Part shown: in pieces, positions 1 through 7,030 of the stretch
Layout: each line of letters begins with the position of its first letter
Numbering within the stretch: the first letter of the stretch is position 1
Origin: Actinomycetota bacterium
GTDB lineage: Bacteria > Actinomycetota > Acidimicrobiia > Acidimicrobiales > Ilumatobacteraceae
Assembly: GCA_016213625.1 (NCBI GenBank)
Contig: JACQZZ010000109.1
Coordinates: 1 to 64,000, forward strand
Length of the DNA: 64,000 nt
Direction of reading: 5' to 3'
Notes under the pieces: model-generated
The model's database searches: none
Told to the model about the DNA's origin: nothing
What the model saw: only the letters and a program-made list of their open reading frames with translations
Translations under genes and position numbers: made by a program

Positions 1-1
1 C

Positions 2-115
2 CACCCCGTCCTGCTCCGCCAACGAGACCACGCCCGCGAACACCACCAGCCCGCCAGAGCCGACCTCTTCGACCAACTCCTCCGCCAACACCCCTTGACA
101 GGATCACCCGGATAA
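2..115 (+). CDS. C-terminal fragment of an unrecognised protein (5' end outside window)
   Basis: An open frame enters from the left edge in frame 2 and stops at TAA 113-115, giving about 37 residues rich in His, Arg and Gln with a helical-looking end (R-A-D-L-F-D-Q-L-L). The family cannot be named from this piece. It is followed at once by a compact cluster of direct and inverted repeats (111-172), a layout typical of the right end of a transposon or integrated element. A transposase or tyrosine-recombinase C-terminus is therefore one possibility, by inference from context only. Confidence 0.4.
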   Translation, partial: HPVLLRQRDHAREHHQPARADLFDQLLRQHPLTGSPG

Positions 116-172
116 TGCCCGCTATGTGCGCTCCGCGCAAGTACTTCTGCTCGCGCATTATGTGCGGGCGAC
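111..172. repeat. Repeat cluster, possible mobile-element terminus
   Basis: The octamer TATGTGCG occurs twice in direct orientation at 123-130 and 159-166. ATAATG at 112-117 is the inverse of CATTAT at 156-161. The self-complementary octamer AAGTACTT sits in the middle at 139-146. Such dense short symmetry resembles recombinase or transposase binding sites at an element end. No second copy was noticed elsewhere in the window, so the other end would lie to the left. Confidence 0.4.
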
Positions 173-204
173 GAGGAGGTCGATCCCGCAGCGGCCCCTG
201 ACAG

Positions 205-1137
205 TCACTGACCGCGATGTTGCTCGAGGAACGCATCGACCTCGCCGTGTGCCGTGCGTTTGATCTCCCGGTAGTCCCCTACATCGTGGATACCGACGTC
301 TGAGTCGATGTCGAGCTCGCTCAACTCGAGCGAGAACAGCTTGTCCTCGTAGTCGGTGTGACGGTGACGGATGAACGCCCGCGCGGCCAACGCAGCGCGT
401 TCGTCGAGGGTCAACTGCTTGGTCCGCCCGACCCGGCCACTTCCGACCACCGCCGCACGGTCAACCGCGCCACGGGCGATCTCGTCGGCGATCACCTGAT
501 GCTGAGGGGCGAACGCCAACCATCGCAACACGGCCTCCTCGAACTCAGCGCGATAGGCGGTTTCGGTTCGCTCGCGTTGACGACTGCTCGACTCGCGCTG
601 CGTCTCGCGCCGCGCGGCGGTGACAGCCGCCGCTTCACGTGCTGCCGCAATCGCCTCAACCGGGGCGAGCAGACCCAACTGCCGGCGATGCTGCCCGCGA
701 CCCTTCGGGCGGAACAGAACCCAGTAGTCGCCCGCCGACTTCACCTGACGCGTGAGGAACGCGTCGCCAGAGGGCAACAACTCCCAACCGTCCGGCTGAA
801 CGAGGTCGCCGAGGTCGGGATGCCACAGCCCGGACTTGGTGTCGTACACCTCCAGATGCAGCCGTGTCGGATCCTCATCGACCATCACCAGACGATCGCA
901 CGTTCTCGAACGTGATTCCAGCACTGTCACCAACACCAAGAGCCGCTTGCCCGGCCACGCCATGTCGTGCAAAGTGCGCTCCCCTTCCGCGATGATTGGA
1001 TTCGCGCCCACGGGTGGGGTGTCGCTCAGGGATGAACGGTTTCGCGCCCAACGAACGGCCACACAGACCTGCCGATCTTCGTGGCGACAATGCTTGTTGT
1101 CGTGGGGACACTGGGAGTTGTCAACTGCACGAAACAT
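205..1137 (-). CDS. DUF2293 domain-containing protein
   Basis: Protein of 310 aa if translation begins at ATG 1137, which has an AGGGG Shine-Dalgarno-like run 5 nt upstream; ATG 963 is an alternative that removes a Cys/His-rich leader. The C-terminal part (about residues 235-270) carries the pattern GSGRVGRT followed by A-R-A-F-I-R-H-R-H-T-D-Y, which matches my recollection of DUF2293, a family of unknown function. The middle (about 165-200) is an Ala/Glu/Arg-rich probable coiled coil. Codon use looks more relaxed at third positions than in neighbouring genes, and the gene lies next to a possible mobile-element end, so recent acquisition is plausible. No enzymatic motif is visible. Confidence 0.65.
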   Translation of the reverse strand: MFRAVDNSQCPHDNKHCRHEDRQVCVAVRWARNRSSLSDTPPVGANPIIAEGERTLHDMAWPGKRLLVLVTVLESRSRTCDRLVMVDEDPTRLHLEVYDTKSGLWHPDLGDLVQPDGWELLPSGDAFLTRQVKSAGDYWVLFRPKGRGQHRRQLGLLAPVEAIAAAREAAAVTAARRETQRESSSRQRERTETAYRAEFEEAVLRWLAFAPQHQVIADEIARGAVDRAAVVGSGRVGRTKQLTLDERAALAARAFIRHRHTDYEDKLFSLELSELDIDSDVGIHDVGDYREIKRTAHGEVDAFLEQHRGQ

Positions 1138-1193
1138 GCGTGCCCCTGCACGGTGGTTGACCGGTCGCTTCCCATCGGGCAGTGTGCGCAGCC

Positions 1194-1787
1194 ATGGCTC
1201 AGCCCGATGACCCCGTCCTGATCGTCGCCGACGCGGCAGCGTTTCGCAACTGGCTACGGGCCAACGGCACGACGTCCGACGGTGAATGGCTGGTGCTCGC
1301 CAAGAAGGGAACCACCGACCCGACCAGCCTCACCTACGCCCAGGCACTGGAGGAGGCGCTCTGCGAGGGGTGGATCGACGGACAGAAGCGAAGCCGCGAT
1401 GCGGCCACCTTCGTCCAGCGCTTCACCCCCCGACGCCGGGCGAGCATCTGGTCGAAGCGGAACGTCGGCATCACCGAGCAACTCATCGCCGAGGGCCGGA
1501 TGCGACCGGCCGGACTCGCGGAGATCGATCGCGCCAAGGCCGACGGCCGATGGGACGCGGCCTATTCGGGCCAGGCGTCAGCGACCGTCCCCGACGATCT
1601 CGCCGCAGCCCTTGCGGCCAACGCCGCGGCGGCCGCGATGTTCGAGCGGTTGAACAAGGCAAACCGCTTCGCCGTGCTGTTCCGCGTGGAGACGGCGAAG
1701 CGACCCGACACACGCTCACGCCGCATCGAGCAACTGGTGGACATGTTGGCGAGGGGCGAGACCATCCACCCCCAACGCCAGACCTAG
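1194..1787 (+). CDS. YdeI/OmpD-associated family protein
   Basis: A 197-aa protein from ATG 1194 (a GTG at 1182 would add four residues). It shows the family hallmarks in order: an N-terminal W-L-R-A-N block, the SLTYAQALEEALCEGWIDG-type segment at about residues 49-67, then QRFTPRR and IWSKRN, and a C-terminal helical region ending near LVDMLARGE. The YdeI family is small and cytoplasmic; members have been linked to bacteriocin or peptide resistance, but the biochemical role is not established. The gene is single, with no obvious partner, and its 3' end overlaps the convergent acyl-CoA dehydrogenase gene by 4 bp. Confidence 0.75.
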   Translation: MAQPDDPVLIVADAAAFRNWLRANGTTSDGEWLVLAKKGTTDPTSLTYAQALEEALCEGWIDGQKRSRDAATFVQRFTPRRRASIWSKRNVGITEQLIAEGRMRPAGLAEIDRAKADGRWDAAYSGQASATVPDDLAAALAANAAAAAMFERLNKANRFAVLFRVETAKRPDTRSRRIEQLVDMLARGETIHPQRQT

Positions 1788-2983
1788 TTGCGGGGGACCT
1801 TGCTCCAGGCCACATCGCGGTCGACGCGCACGTCGCCAGGCAGACCCAGGACACGCTCGCCGAGGATGTTCAGCATGACCTCGGTGGTGCCGCCCTCGAT
1901 GCTGTTGGCGCGGCTGCGCAGGAACGCCTTCTGCGGCGTGGCGAACTCCATGGCGTGCTCGGGGCGCACCATCTCGTAACTGCCGTACAGCAGGGCCTCG
2001 GCGCCCATGAGGTTCATGAGGCACTCGTAGATGTCCTTGTTCAGGTTCGCGCCGGCCATCTTCGAGATGGAGCCTTCAGGACCCGGGTCGCCCTTCTTGC
2101 GGTTCTGGTTGGCGCGGATGTTGGTGAGGCGCAGCGTCTCGGCGCGGATCCACAGCTTCATCACCTCGTCCTGAGTGGCCGAGTCCTTCTTCCACTCCGG
2201 CGCATCGACCCACTCCTTCATCAGGTGGGCGATGGTGCCCGAACCCTTCTGCGGGATGGTGCCGCCGATGGACTGGCGCTCGTTCATCAGCGTGGTGAGC
2301 GACACGCGCCACCCGTCGCCCGGGTTGCCCAGCATCTCCTTCGCGGGGATGCGGGTGTCGGTGAAGAACACCTCGTTGAACTCGGCCTCGCCGGTCATCT
2401 GGCGCAACGGCAAGGTCTGCACCGTGGGGTCGTGCATGTCGACCACGAAGGCGGTGAGGCCGGCGTGCTTGACAGCCTCCGGGTCGGTGCGCACCACGAG
2501 CAGGCCCCAGCGCGACAGGTGCGCCAGTGTGGTCCACACCTTCTGGCCGTTGACGATCCACTCGTCGCCGTCCTTCACGCCCTTCGACGACAGGCCGGCG
2601 AAGTCGGAGCCAGAGCCGGGCTCGCTGAACAGCTGGCACCAGATCTCCTCACCGGTGAACAGCGGGCGCAGGTAGCGCTGCTTCTGCTCCTCGCTGCCCC
2701 ACACCGCCACCGTCGGGCCGGTCATGCCGTGGCCGATGGGGTTGCGATACACCGGGTTCGGCGCGCCCTGCGCGTAGATGCGCTCATTGACGATCTTCTG
2801 CAACTTGGGATTCACGTCGAGCCCGCCGTGGCCCTTGGGGAAGTTCACCCACGCGAGGCCCTTGTCGAACTGGGCGCCGAGGAACGTGACCGCGTCGACC
2901 TCCTTCGGCGGGAACTCGCGCAGCAGTTCGTCGACCAGGTCGCTGACCAGTTGCTCGTCGGTGCTCGTCGCGGTGTCGGTCAT
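1784..2983 (-). CDS. Acyl-CoA dehydrogenase
   Basis: A 399-aa flavoenzyme expected to catalyse alpha,beta-dehydrogenation of an acyl-CoA using FAD. The first family signature lies at residues 116-130 (CQLFSEPGSGSDFAG), followed by a V-N-G-Q-K-V-W-T segment, the middle beta-domain (RQMTGEAEFNEVFF), and a C-terminal four-helix domain ending in an EGGTTEV stretch at about 365. Length is normal for the family. The ATG is preceded by AGGGAG with a 7-nt spacer, which supports this start. Upstream on the same strand lie a hydrolase, a flavin reductase and a SirB1-like gene, so it may be the last gene of that set after an 84-nt gap. Substrate chain length cannot be read from the sequence. Confidence 0.93.
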   Translation of the reverse strand: MTDTATSTDEQLVSDLVDELLREFPPKEVDAVTFLGAQFDKGLAWVNFPKGHGGLDVNPKLQKIVNERIYAQGAPNPVYRNPIGHGMTGPTVAVWGSEEQKQRYLRPLFTGEEIWCQLFSEPGSGSDFAGLSSKGVKDGDEWIVNGQKVWTTLAHLSRWGLLVVRTDPEAVKHAGLTAFVVDMHDPTVQTLPLRQMTGEAEFNEVFFTDTRIPAKEMLGNPGDGWRVSLTTLMNERQSIGGTIPQKGSGTIAHLMKEWVDAPEWKKDSATQDEVMKLWIRAETLRLTNIRANQNRKKGDPGPEGSISKMAGANLNKDIYECLMNLMGAEALLYGSYEMVRPEHAMEFATPQKAFLRSRANSIEGGTTEVMLNILGERVLGLPGDVRVDRDVAWSKVPRN

Positions 2984-3067
2984 CGCATGACTCCCTGTCG
3001 TGAGGTGAGGAGGTGAAGTGGACGCGAGCGAACCTACTGGCGCGGCGCCGCCACCGCCGAACCGTAC

Positions 3068-4087
3068 TCAGCGCCGCTGCAAGCGGGCCTCCACGGAGGC
3101 CTCGAACTCCGTGGCCGTGGCCAGGCCGCGCTCAGCGTCCAAGCCCAACGTGACCTGCATGAACGCCCACGCGACCGCCACCTGTCGGGCGATGAGCGAC
3201 CTCCACTCCGGCGCGTTCTCGGCCGCCGTGGCAGTGAGGTAATCGCGCACGATGGGCGGCAGGTTCGGCACCTGCTCGGCCAGCTCGGCGTACAACGCGA
3301 TGTCGCTGATGGCCTGGTGACCAGCGCCGGCCAGGTCCACCCTCCAGCTCGGCCGACCGGGCAGCAGCCCCCACGCCCGATCGGCGTCGACGTGCGCCGG
3401 CGTCACCTGGTCGCGCTCGCTCACCACCAGCAGGCTCGGCACGTGCACGCGAGCCAGCAAGGCATCACTCATGCTGCGCATGTACGGCTGGAACCCGATG
3501 ACCGCAGCCACGTGCTCGTGCGGTTCCACTCCTCGACTGCCCGCCGCCGTGGCGTACGCGGTGAAGGCGCCGTACGAATGGCCCGCCAACACGACACGGT
3601 CTCCGTCCACCAGCGCCGCGATGTCGGCGGGGATCTCTGCGTGGCCGTGCAGCATGGCGCCGAGCACCAGATGGGCATCGCCGACCCGATTGACCTCGTT
3701 GGTGCGGTCGTCGGAGTGTCGCCCACTCAACCAGTCGACCAGCGCGTCGCCAGGATGGTCGGCCGACACCACCACCGCTCCCCTCGCAGTCAGTGCCTCG
3801 CACACCTGCGAGTACGAGATGCGCATCCCGGTGCGACCATGCGAGAACAGCACGAGCGGGAACCGCCCCACCGAGGCGTGTGGTGCGTGCTGCGCCCACG
3901 CGGCACGGAACGCGACGCCGGGCACCACCTCGTACACAGATCGCTCGGCCTCCGACACCGCTGCCGGGTACCAGATGTCGACATCGAGCCGCCGCGCCTC
4001 GCGCGAGTCGTCGATGAGCGTGACGGTGCGCCGGCCCACCGGGCGCGACGGCGGTTCGATGGGGGCACCAGCGGTGAGCGCGGTCAT
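3068..4087 (-). CDS. Alpha/beta hydrolase, PAF-acetylhydrolase/dienelactone-hydrolase-like
   Basis: A 339-aa serine hydrolase. The nucleophile elbow GHSYG is at residues 169-173 (Ser171); an oxyanion-loop motif S-H-G-R-T-G precedes it at 82-87; plausible acid and base are Asp226 (SERDQ) and His257 (GAGHQ). A D-I-W-Y-P entry strand near residue 37 is typical of platelet-activating-factor acetylhydrolase-like enzymes, which cleave short acyl esters. No signal peptide is seen, so it is probably cytoplasmic. The ATG overlaps the stop of the flavin reductase gene (ATGA), indicating translational coupling. A much longer frame to 4750 exists but runs over the two upstream genes and was not used. Confidence 0.85.
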   Translation of the reverse strand: MTALTAGAPIEPPSRPVGRRTVTLIDDSREARRLDVDIWYPAAVSEAERSVYEVVPGVAFRAAWAQHAPHASVGRFPLVLFSHGRTGMRISYSQVCEALTARGAVVVSADHPGDALVDWLSGRHSDDRTNEVNRVGDAHLVLGAMLHGHAEIPADIAALVDGDRVVLAGHSYGAFTAYATAAGSRGVEPHEHVAAVIGFQPYMRSMSDALLARVHVPSLLVVSERDQVTPAHVDADRAWGLLPGRPSWRVDLAGAGHQAISDIALYAELAEQVPNLPPIVRDYLTATAAENAPEWRSLIARQVAVAWAFMQVTLGLDAERGLATATEFEASVEARLQRR

Positions 4088-4635
4088 TCCTCGAACTCCT
4101 CCAGCCGCGCGAGCAGCCCGTCGCGCACCGACTCGCCCGGCTCGCGCGCCTTCTCGCCGGCGATCCGCCAGCCAAGTCGGCTCGAGTAGAGCAGCGGAGG
4201 CTCCTTCAATCGACCCGGCTGCGCGTCGACGACCGTCGCGAAGAACAGGCGGTGATCCGACATGTCCTTGTGGTCGAACACCGAGCACCGCAACCACGCG
4301 ATCGCATCCCGGACCACTGGCAACTCCGTGCCGGGGAACACGTCGAGCATCTCCGTGGCGAAGTGGTGGAACTTGCGACCCGGATACGAGAAGTACTGCC
4401 CCGCCGCCACCTGGTCGCCGGCGAGCACGCTGACGGAGAACTCTCCGCTGGCCATCATCAGCGGATACGTGTCGTGCTTGGGCGAGACACTGGCCATCAC
4501 CACCGACTCCTCGAAACTCACCTGCGACACCCAGTGGCTGCAGTACGCCCGCGACACGCCATCGTGATGCGAGCCCACCACCTGCACGCCGTGCATCATC
4601 TGCCCGAGTGAGCGCTTGAGCGTGGGATCGATCAT
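4084..4635 (-). CDS. Flavin reductase-like domain protein
   Basis: A 183-aa protein of the flavin-reductase-like (split-barrel FMN-binding) family. After an N-terminal helix, residues 15-75 contain the characteristic core in which the substrate strand is followed by W-V-S-Q-V-S-F and V-M-A-S-V-S-P-K-H-D-T, normally contacting FMN. Such proteins either supply reduced flavin to a monooxygenase or act as small oxidoreductases. It sits between a SirB1-like gene (1-nt TGATG overlap at its start) and the alpha/beta hydrolase (ATGA overlap at its end), so the three are one translational unit. No monooxygenase partner is visible nearby, so its redox partner is unknown. Confidence 0.82.
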   Translation of the reverse strand: MIDPTLKRSLGQMMHGVQVVGSHHDGVSRAYCSHWVSQVSFEESVVMASVSPKHDTYPLMMASGEFSVSVLAGDQVAAGQYFSYPGRKFHHFATEMLDVFPGTELPVVRDAIAWLRCSVFDHKDMSDHRLFFATVVDAQPGRLKEPPLLYSSRLGWRIAGEKAREPGESVRDGLLARLEEFEE

Positions 4636-5294
4636 CAGTTCCAGTGTCGCAGCCAACGTGCGTACTCTGCGCGCTCGTGCTCCAACTCGGGGAAGGCGCC
4701 CCTGAGGCTCGCCAACACGCGTAGAGGAATGGGGTCGTCCATCGCCACAAAGGTGTTCTTCAGGTTGTTCAGCATGCGCAGCAGGATGGACCGAGACGAC
4801 ACCGGCCGAACCAACCGTCGGTCCAGCGGTTCGTGCAGCCCGGTGATGCGCTGCCACGCAGGCTCCAACTCTTCGGCCGTGTACGTGCGACCACCGTGGA
4901 ACGGGTCGGCGTACAGCCCGTCGCACTCGACGAGGAAGTGACCGGGTAGCCCGATCCCGTGGACCGCGACGCCCAGTCGACGACCGACCTCGATGGCGCA
5001 CACGCTGAGCGTGATGGGGATGCCCACCTGGCGGTGCAGCACCTCGTGCAGGTACGAGTTGCGCGGGTCGCCGTAGTCGGCGGTGTTGCCCCGGAGCCGC
5101 CCGTCGCCGAAGATCGAGAGCACCGACGGGAACGATGCCTCGCATCCCTCGGCCAGCCGGTCGAGCCCCAGCACCACCGACCCCACATCTGCGCTCGGGT
5201 CGAACGACGCACCGATCAGTGCCGCCATGAGGTCGAGGTGCGACTCCGATGCCGGCCGTGCCACCAGTTCGACGAAGCGGTCCGCCGGATCCAT
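4635..5294 (-). CDS. SirB1-like transglutaminase-fold protein
   Basis: A 219-aa protein. Residues about 80-125 carry the SirB1-family core: N-S-Y-L-H-E-V-L, then G-I-P-I-T-L-S-V, E-V-G-R-R-L-G and G-L-P-G-H-F-L-V-E, followed by Y-A-D-P-F. These proteins share the transglutaminase fold; their biochemical role is not established. The ATG at 5294 is chosen because a TACGTT -10 hexamer (5306-5301) stands exactly 6 nt upstream, the leaderless arrangement seen repeatedly in this window; the longer frame to 5495 would run into the divergent acyl-CoA synthetase gene. It heads an operon with the flavin reductase and hydrolase. Confidence 0.82.
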   Translation of the reverse strand: MDPADRFVELVARPASESHLDLMAALIGASFDPSADVGSVVLGLDRLAEGCEASFPSVLSIFGDGRLRGNTADYGDPRNSYLHEVLHRQVGIPITLSVCAIEVGRRLGVAVHGIGLPGHFLVECDGLYADPFHGGRTYTAEELEPAWQRITGLHEPLDRRLVRPVSSRSILLRMLNNLKNTFVAMDDPIPLRVLASLRGAFPELEHERAEYARWLRHWN

Positions 5295-5300
5295 GCAGTG

Positions 5301-5306
5301 AACGTA
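5301..5306 (-). promoter_or_regulatory. -10 box of a leaderless promoter for the SirB1-like gene
   Basis: TACGTT on the minus strand, followed by 6 nt and then ATG 5294. This is the TANNNT spacing expected when transcription begins at the start codon. No convincing -35 hexamer is visible. Confidence 0.55.
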
Positions 5307-5314
5307 CCGTCGAC

Positions 5315-5320
5315 TACGTT
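5315..5320 (+). promoter_or_regulatory. -10 box of the acyl-CoA synthetase gene
   Basis: TACGTT on the plus strand, 8 nt before ATG 5329. It lies only 8 bp from the oppositely oriented -10 box of the SirB1-like gene, so the two promoters are back to back inside a 34-bp intergenic stretch. Confidence 0.5.
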
Positions 5321-5328
5321 CCGCTCCC

Positions 5329-6885
5329 ATGTATCCCGGCGCGTTCCTCGACACCCATCCCGACAAGCCCGCCCTCATCATGGGCGGCAGCGGCTTCACC
5401 CAGACCTTCGCCGAGCTCGATGCCGCGGCGAACCGCCTGAGCCACCTGCTGCGCTCGGCCGGCGTGCAACCGGGCGACCACGTGGCGCTGTGCATGGAGA
5501 ACCACGACCGCTACATGGAGATCCTGTGGGGCTGCCACTACGCCGGCGCCATCTACACCGCGTGCTCCAGCCGCCTCACCAGTGGTGAACTCGCCTACAT
5601 CCTCAACGACTGCCAGGCGAAGGTGTTCATCACCTCGAAGTACAAGGCCGACCAGGCCGCCGAGATCGTCGCCGACACCCCGAACGTGGGCCTGCGCCTG
5701 ATGCTCGACGGCACCATCCCCGGCCACGACAGCTACGAAGCGGCCATGTCGGCACAGCCCACCACTCCCCTTCCGGAGGAGCGCGTCGCCGGGTTCGACA
5801 TGCTCTACTCGTCGGGCACCACGGGCCAGCCGAAGGGCGTGGCCCGCGCGTACGTGGGCAACCCGCTCGACACCACGGCCAACGGCGTGTCGCCGCTCGT
5901 GTCGCTGCTGTTCGGTGGCACCTCCGACAGCGTGTACCTGTCGCCGGCGCCCTTCTACCACGCGGCCCCGTTGCGGTTCTGCATGGCCATGCAGCAGATC
6001 GGCGCCACGGTCGTCGCCATGGAGCACTTCGATCCCGAGCAGTACCTCCAGCTGGTCGAGCGCCATCGCATCACGCACAGCCAGGTGGTGCCCACGATGT
6101 TCATCCGCATGCTCAAGCTCGACGAGGCAGTGCGCACGAAGTACGACGTCTCCAGCCTCCAGTGCGTCATCCACGCCGCCGCACCGTGCCCGAAGCAGGC
6201 CAAGAAGCAGATGATCGAGTGGTTCGGCCGCATCATCCACGAGTACTACGCCGGCACCGAGGGCAATGGGTTCGTGTACTGCAACAGCGACATGTGGCTC
6301 GCCCACGAGGGCACCGTCGGCACCCCCATCAACTGCGTCGTGCACATCTGCGGCGACGATGGCGAGGAACTCCCCCGTGGCGAGGCGGGCACCATCTACT
6401 TCGAGGGTGGCGCCAGTTTCGAATACCACAACGACCCCGAGAAGACGAAGGGCTCGCGCCATCCCAGCCAGCCGTGGAGCACCCTGGGCGACGTCGGCTA
6501 CATGGACGACGACAACTTCATCTACCTCACCGACCGCAAGGCCTACATGATCATCAGTGGTGGCGTGAACATCTATCCGCAGGAGGCCGAGAACGTGCTC
6601 GTCGGCCACCCGAAGGTGGTCGATGTCGCGGTGTTCGGCGTCCCCAACGACGACTTCGGCGAAGAGGTCAAGGCCGTCGTCCAGCCCGTCACCATGCCCG
6701 CCACCGCCGACGACGCAGCGGCGCTCTCGAAGGAACTCATCGCCTTCTGCCGCGAGCACCTCGCCGACGTGAAGTGTCCCCGGTCGATCGACTTCCGCGA
6801 GGAGCTCCCCCGGCACCCCACGGGCAAGCTGTACAAGCGGTTGCTCAAGGACGAGTACTGGGCGAACGCTGGCCGCACCATTTGA
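5329..6885 (+). CDS. Acyl-CoA synthetase (AMP-binding, FadD-like)
   Basis: A 518-aa adenylate-forming enzyme that should activate a carboxylic acid with ATP and CoA. The P-loop-like motif YSSGTTGQPKG is at residues 160-170, the Y-A-G-T-E-G motif near 306-311, the G-D-V-G-Y-M motif with the D-R-K hinge near 387-405, and the A10 lysine motif P-T-G-K-L near 497. Length and motif order are those of fatty-acyl/aryl-CoA ligases. It is transcribed divergently from the SirB1-like operon and, with the nearby acyl-CoA dehydrogenase, suggests local beta-oxidation-type catabolism. The acid used cannot be deduced; a steroid or long-chain fatty acid is possible. Confidence 0.92.
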   Translation: MYPGAFLDTHPDKPALIMGGSGFTQTFAELDAAANRLSHLLRSAGVQPGDHVALCMENHDRYMEILWGCHYAGAIYTACSSRLTSGELAYILNDCQAKVFITSKYKADQAAEIVADTPNVGLRLMLDGTIPGHDSYEAAMSAQPTTPLPEERVAGFDMLYSSGTTGQPKGVARAYVGNPLDTTANGVSPLVSLLFGGTSDSVYLSPAPFYHAAPLRFCMAMQQIGATVVAMEHFDPEQYLQLVERHRITHSQVVPTMFIRMLKLDEAVRTKYDVSSLQCVIHAAAPCPKQAKKQMIEWFGRIIHEYYAGTEGNGFVYCNSDMWLAHEGTVGTPINCVVHICGDDGEELPRGEAGTIYFEGGASFEYHNDPEKTKGSRHPSQPWSTLGDVGYMDDDNFIYLTDRKAYMIISGGVNIYPQEAENVLVGHPKVVDVAVFGVPNDDFGEEVKAVVQPVTMPATADDAAALSKELIAFCREHLADVKCPRSIDFREELPRHPTGKLYKRLLKDEYWANAGRTI

Positions 6886-6937
6886 TCGGACAACTCCGAC
6901 GGAGCGTAGGTCTTTTGACCCAACTCCTCACGATCCC

Positions 6938-6966
6938 TTGAGAAATCCTTGCATTGGTCCTACGAC
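6938..6966 (+). promoter_or_regulatory. Possible promoter of the multicopper oxidase gene
   Basis: TTGAGA (6938-6943) and TACGAC (6961-6966) are separated by exactly 17 bp, about 65 nt before the ATG. The -10 is a weak match, so this is tentative. A 5-bp inverted repeat TCGGA-CAAC-TCCGA lies just after the previous stop (6886-6899) but is too short to call a terminator. Confidence 0.3.
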
Positions 6967-7030
6967 TTCTGAATGATGACTCACGAGTGGCCCGCAGGGA
7001 GAGCGGGTCCTCGCGACGGGAGACAATCTG

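Noticed and set aside
3068-4750. Fusion of the hydrolase with 221 upstream codons
   Set aside because: The extension lies over the flavin reductase gene in a different frame; ATGA at 4084-4087 marks the real start.
5314-6816. 500-codon minus-strand frame opposite the acyl-CoA synthetase
   Set aside because: Antisense shadow without motifs; the acyl-CoA synthetase motifs on the plus strand are complete.
6886-6899. Inverted repeat TCGGA-CAAC-TCCGA after the acyl-CoA synthetase gene
   Set aside because: Only a 5-bp stem and no T-run; too weak to call a terminator.
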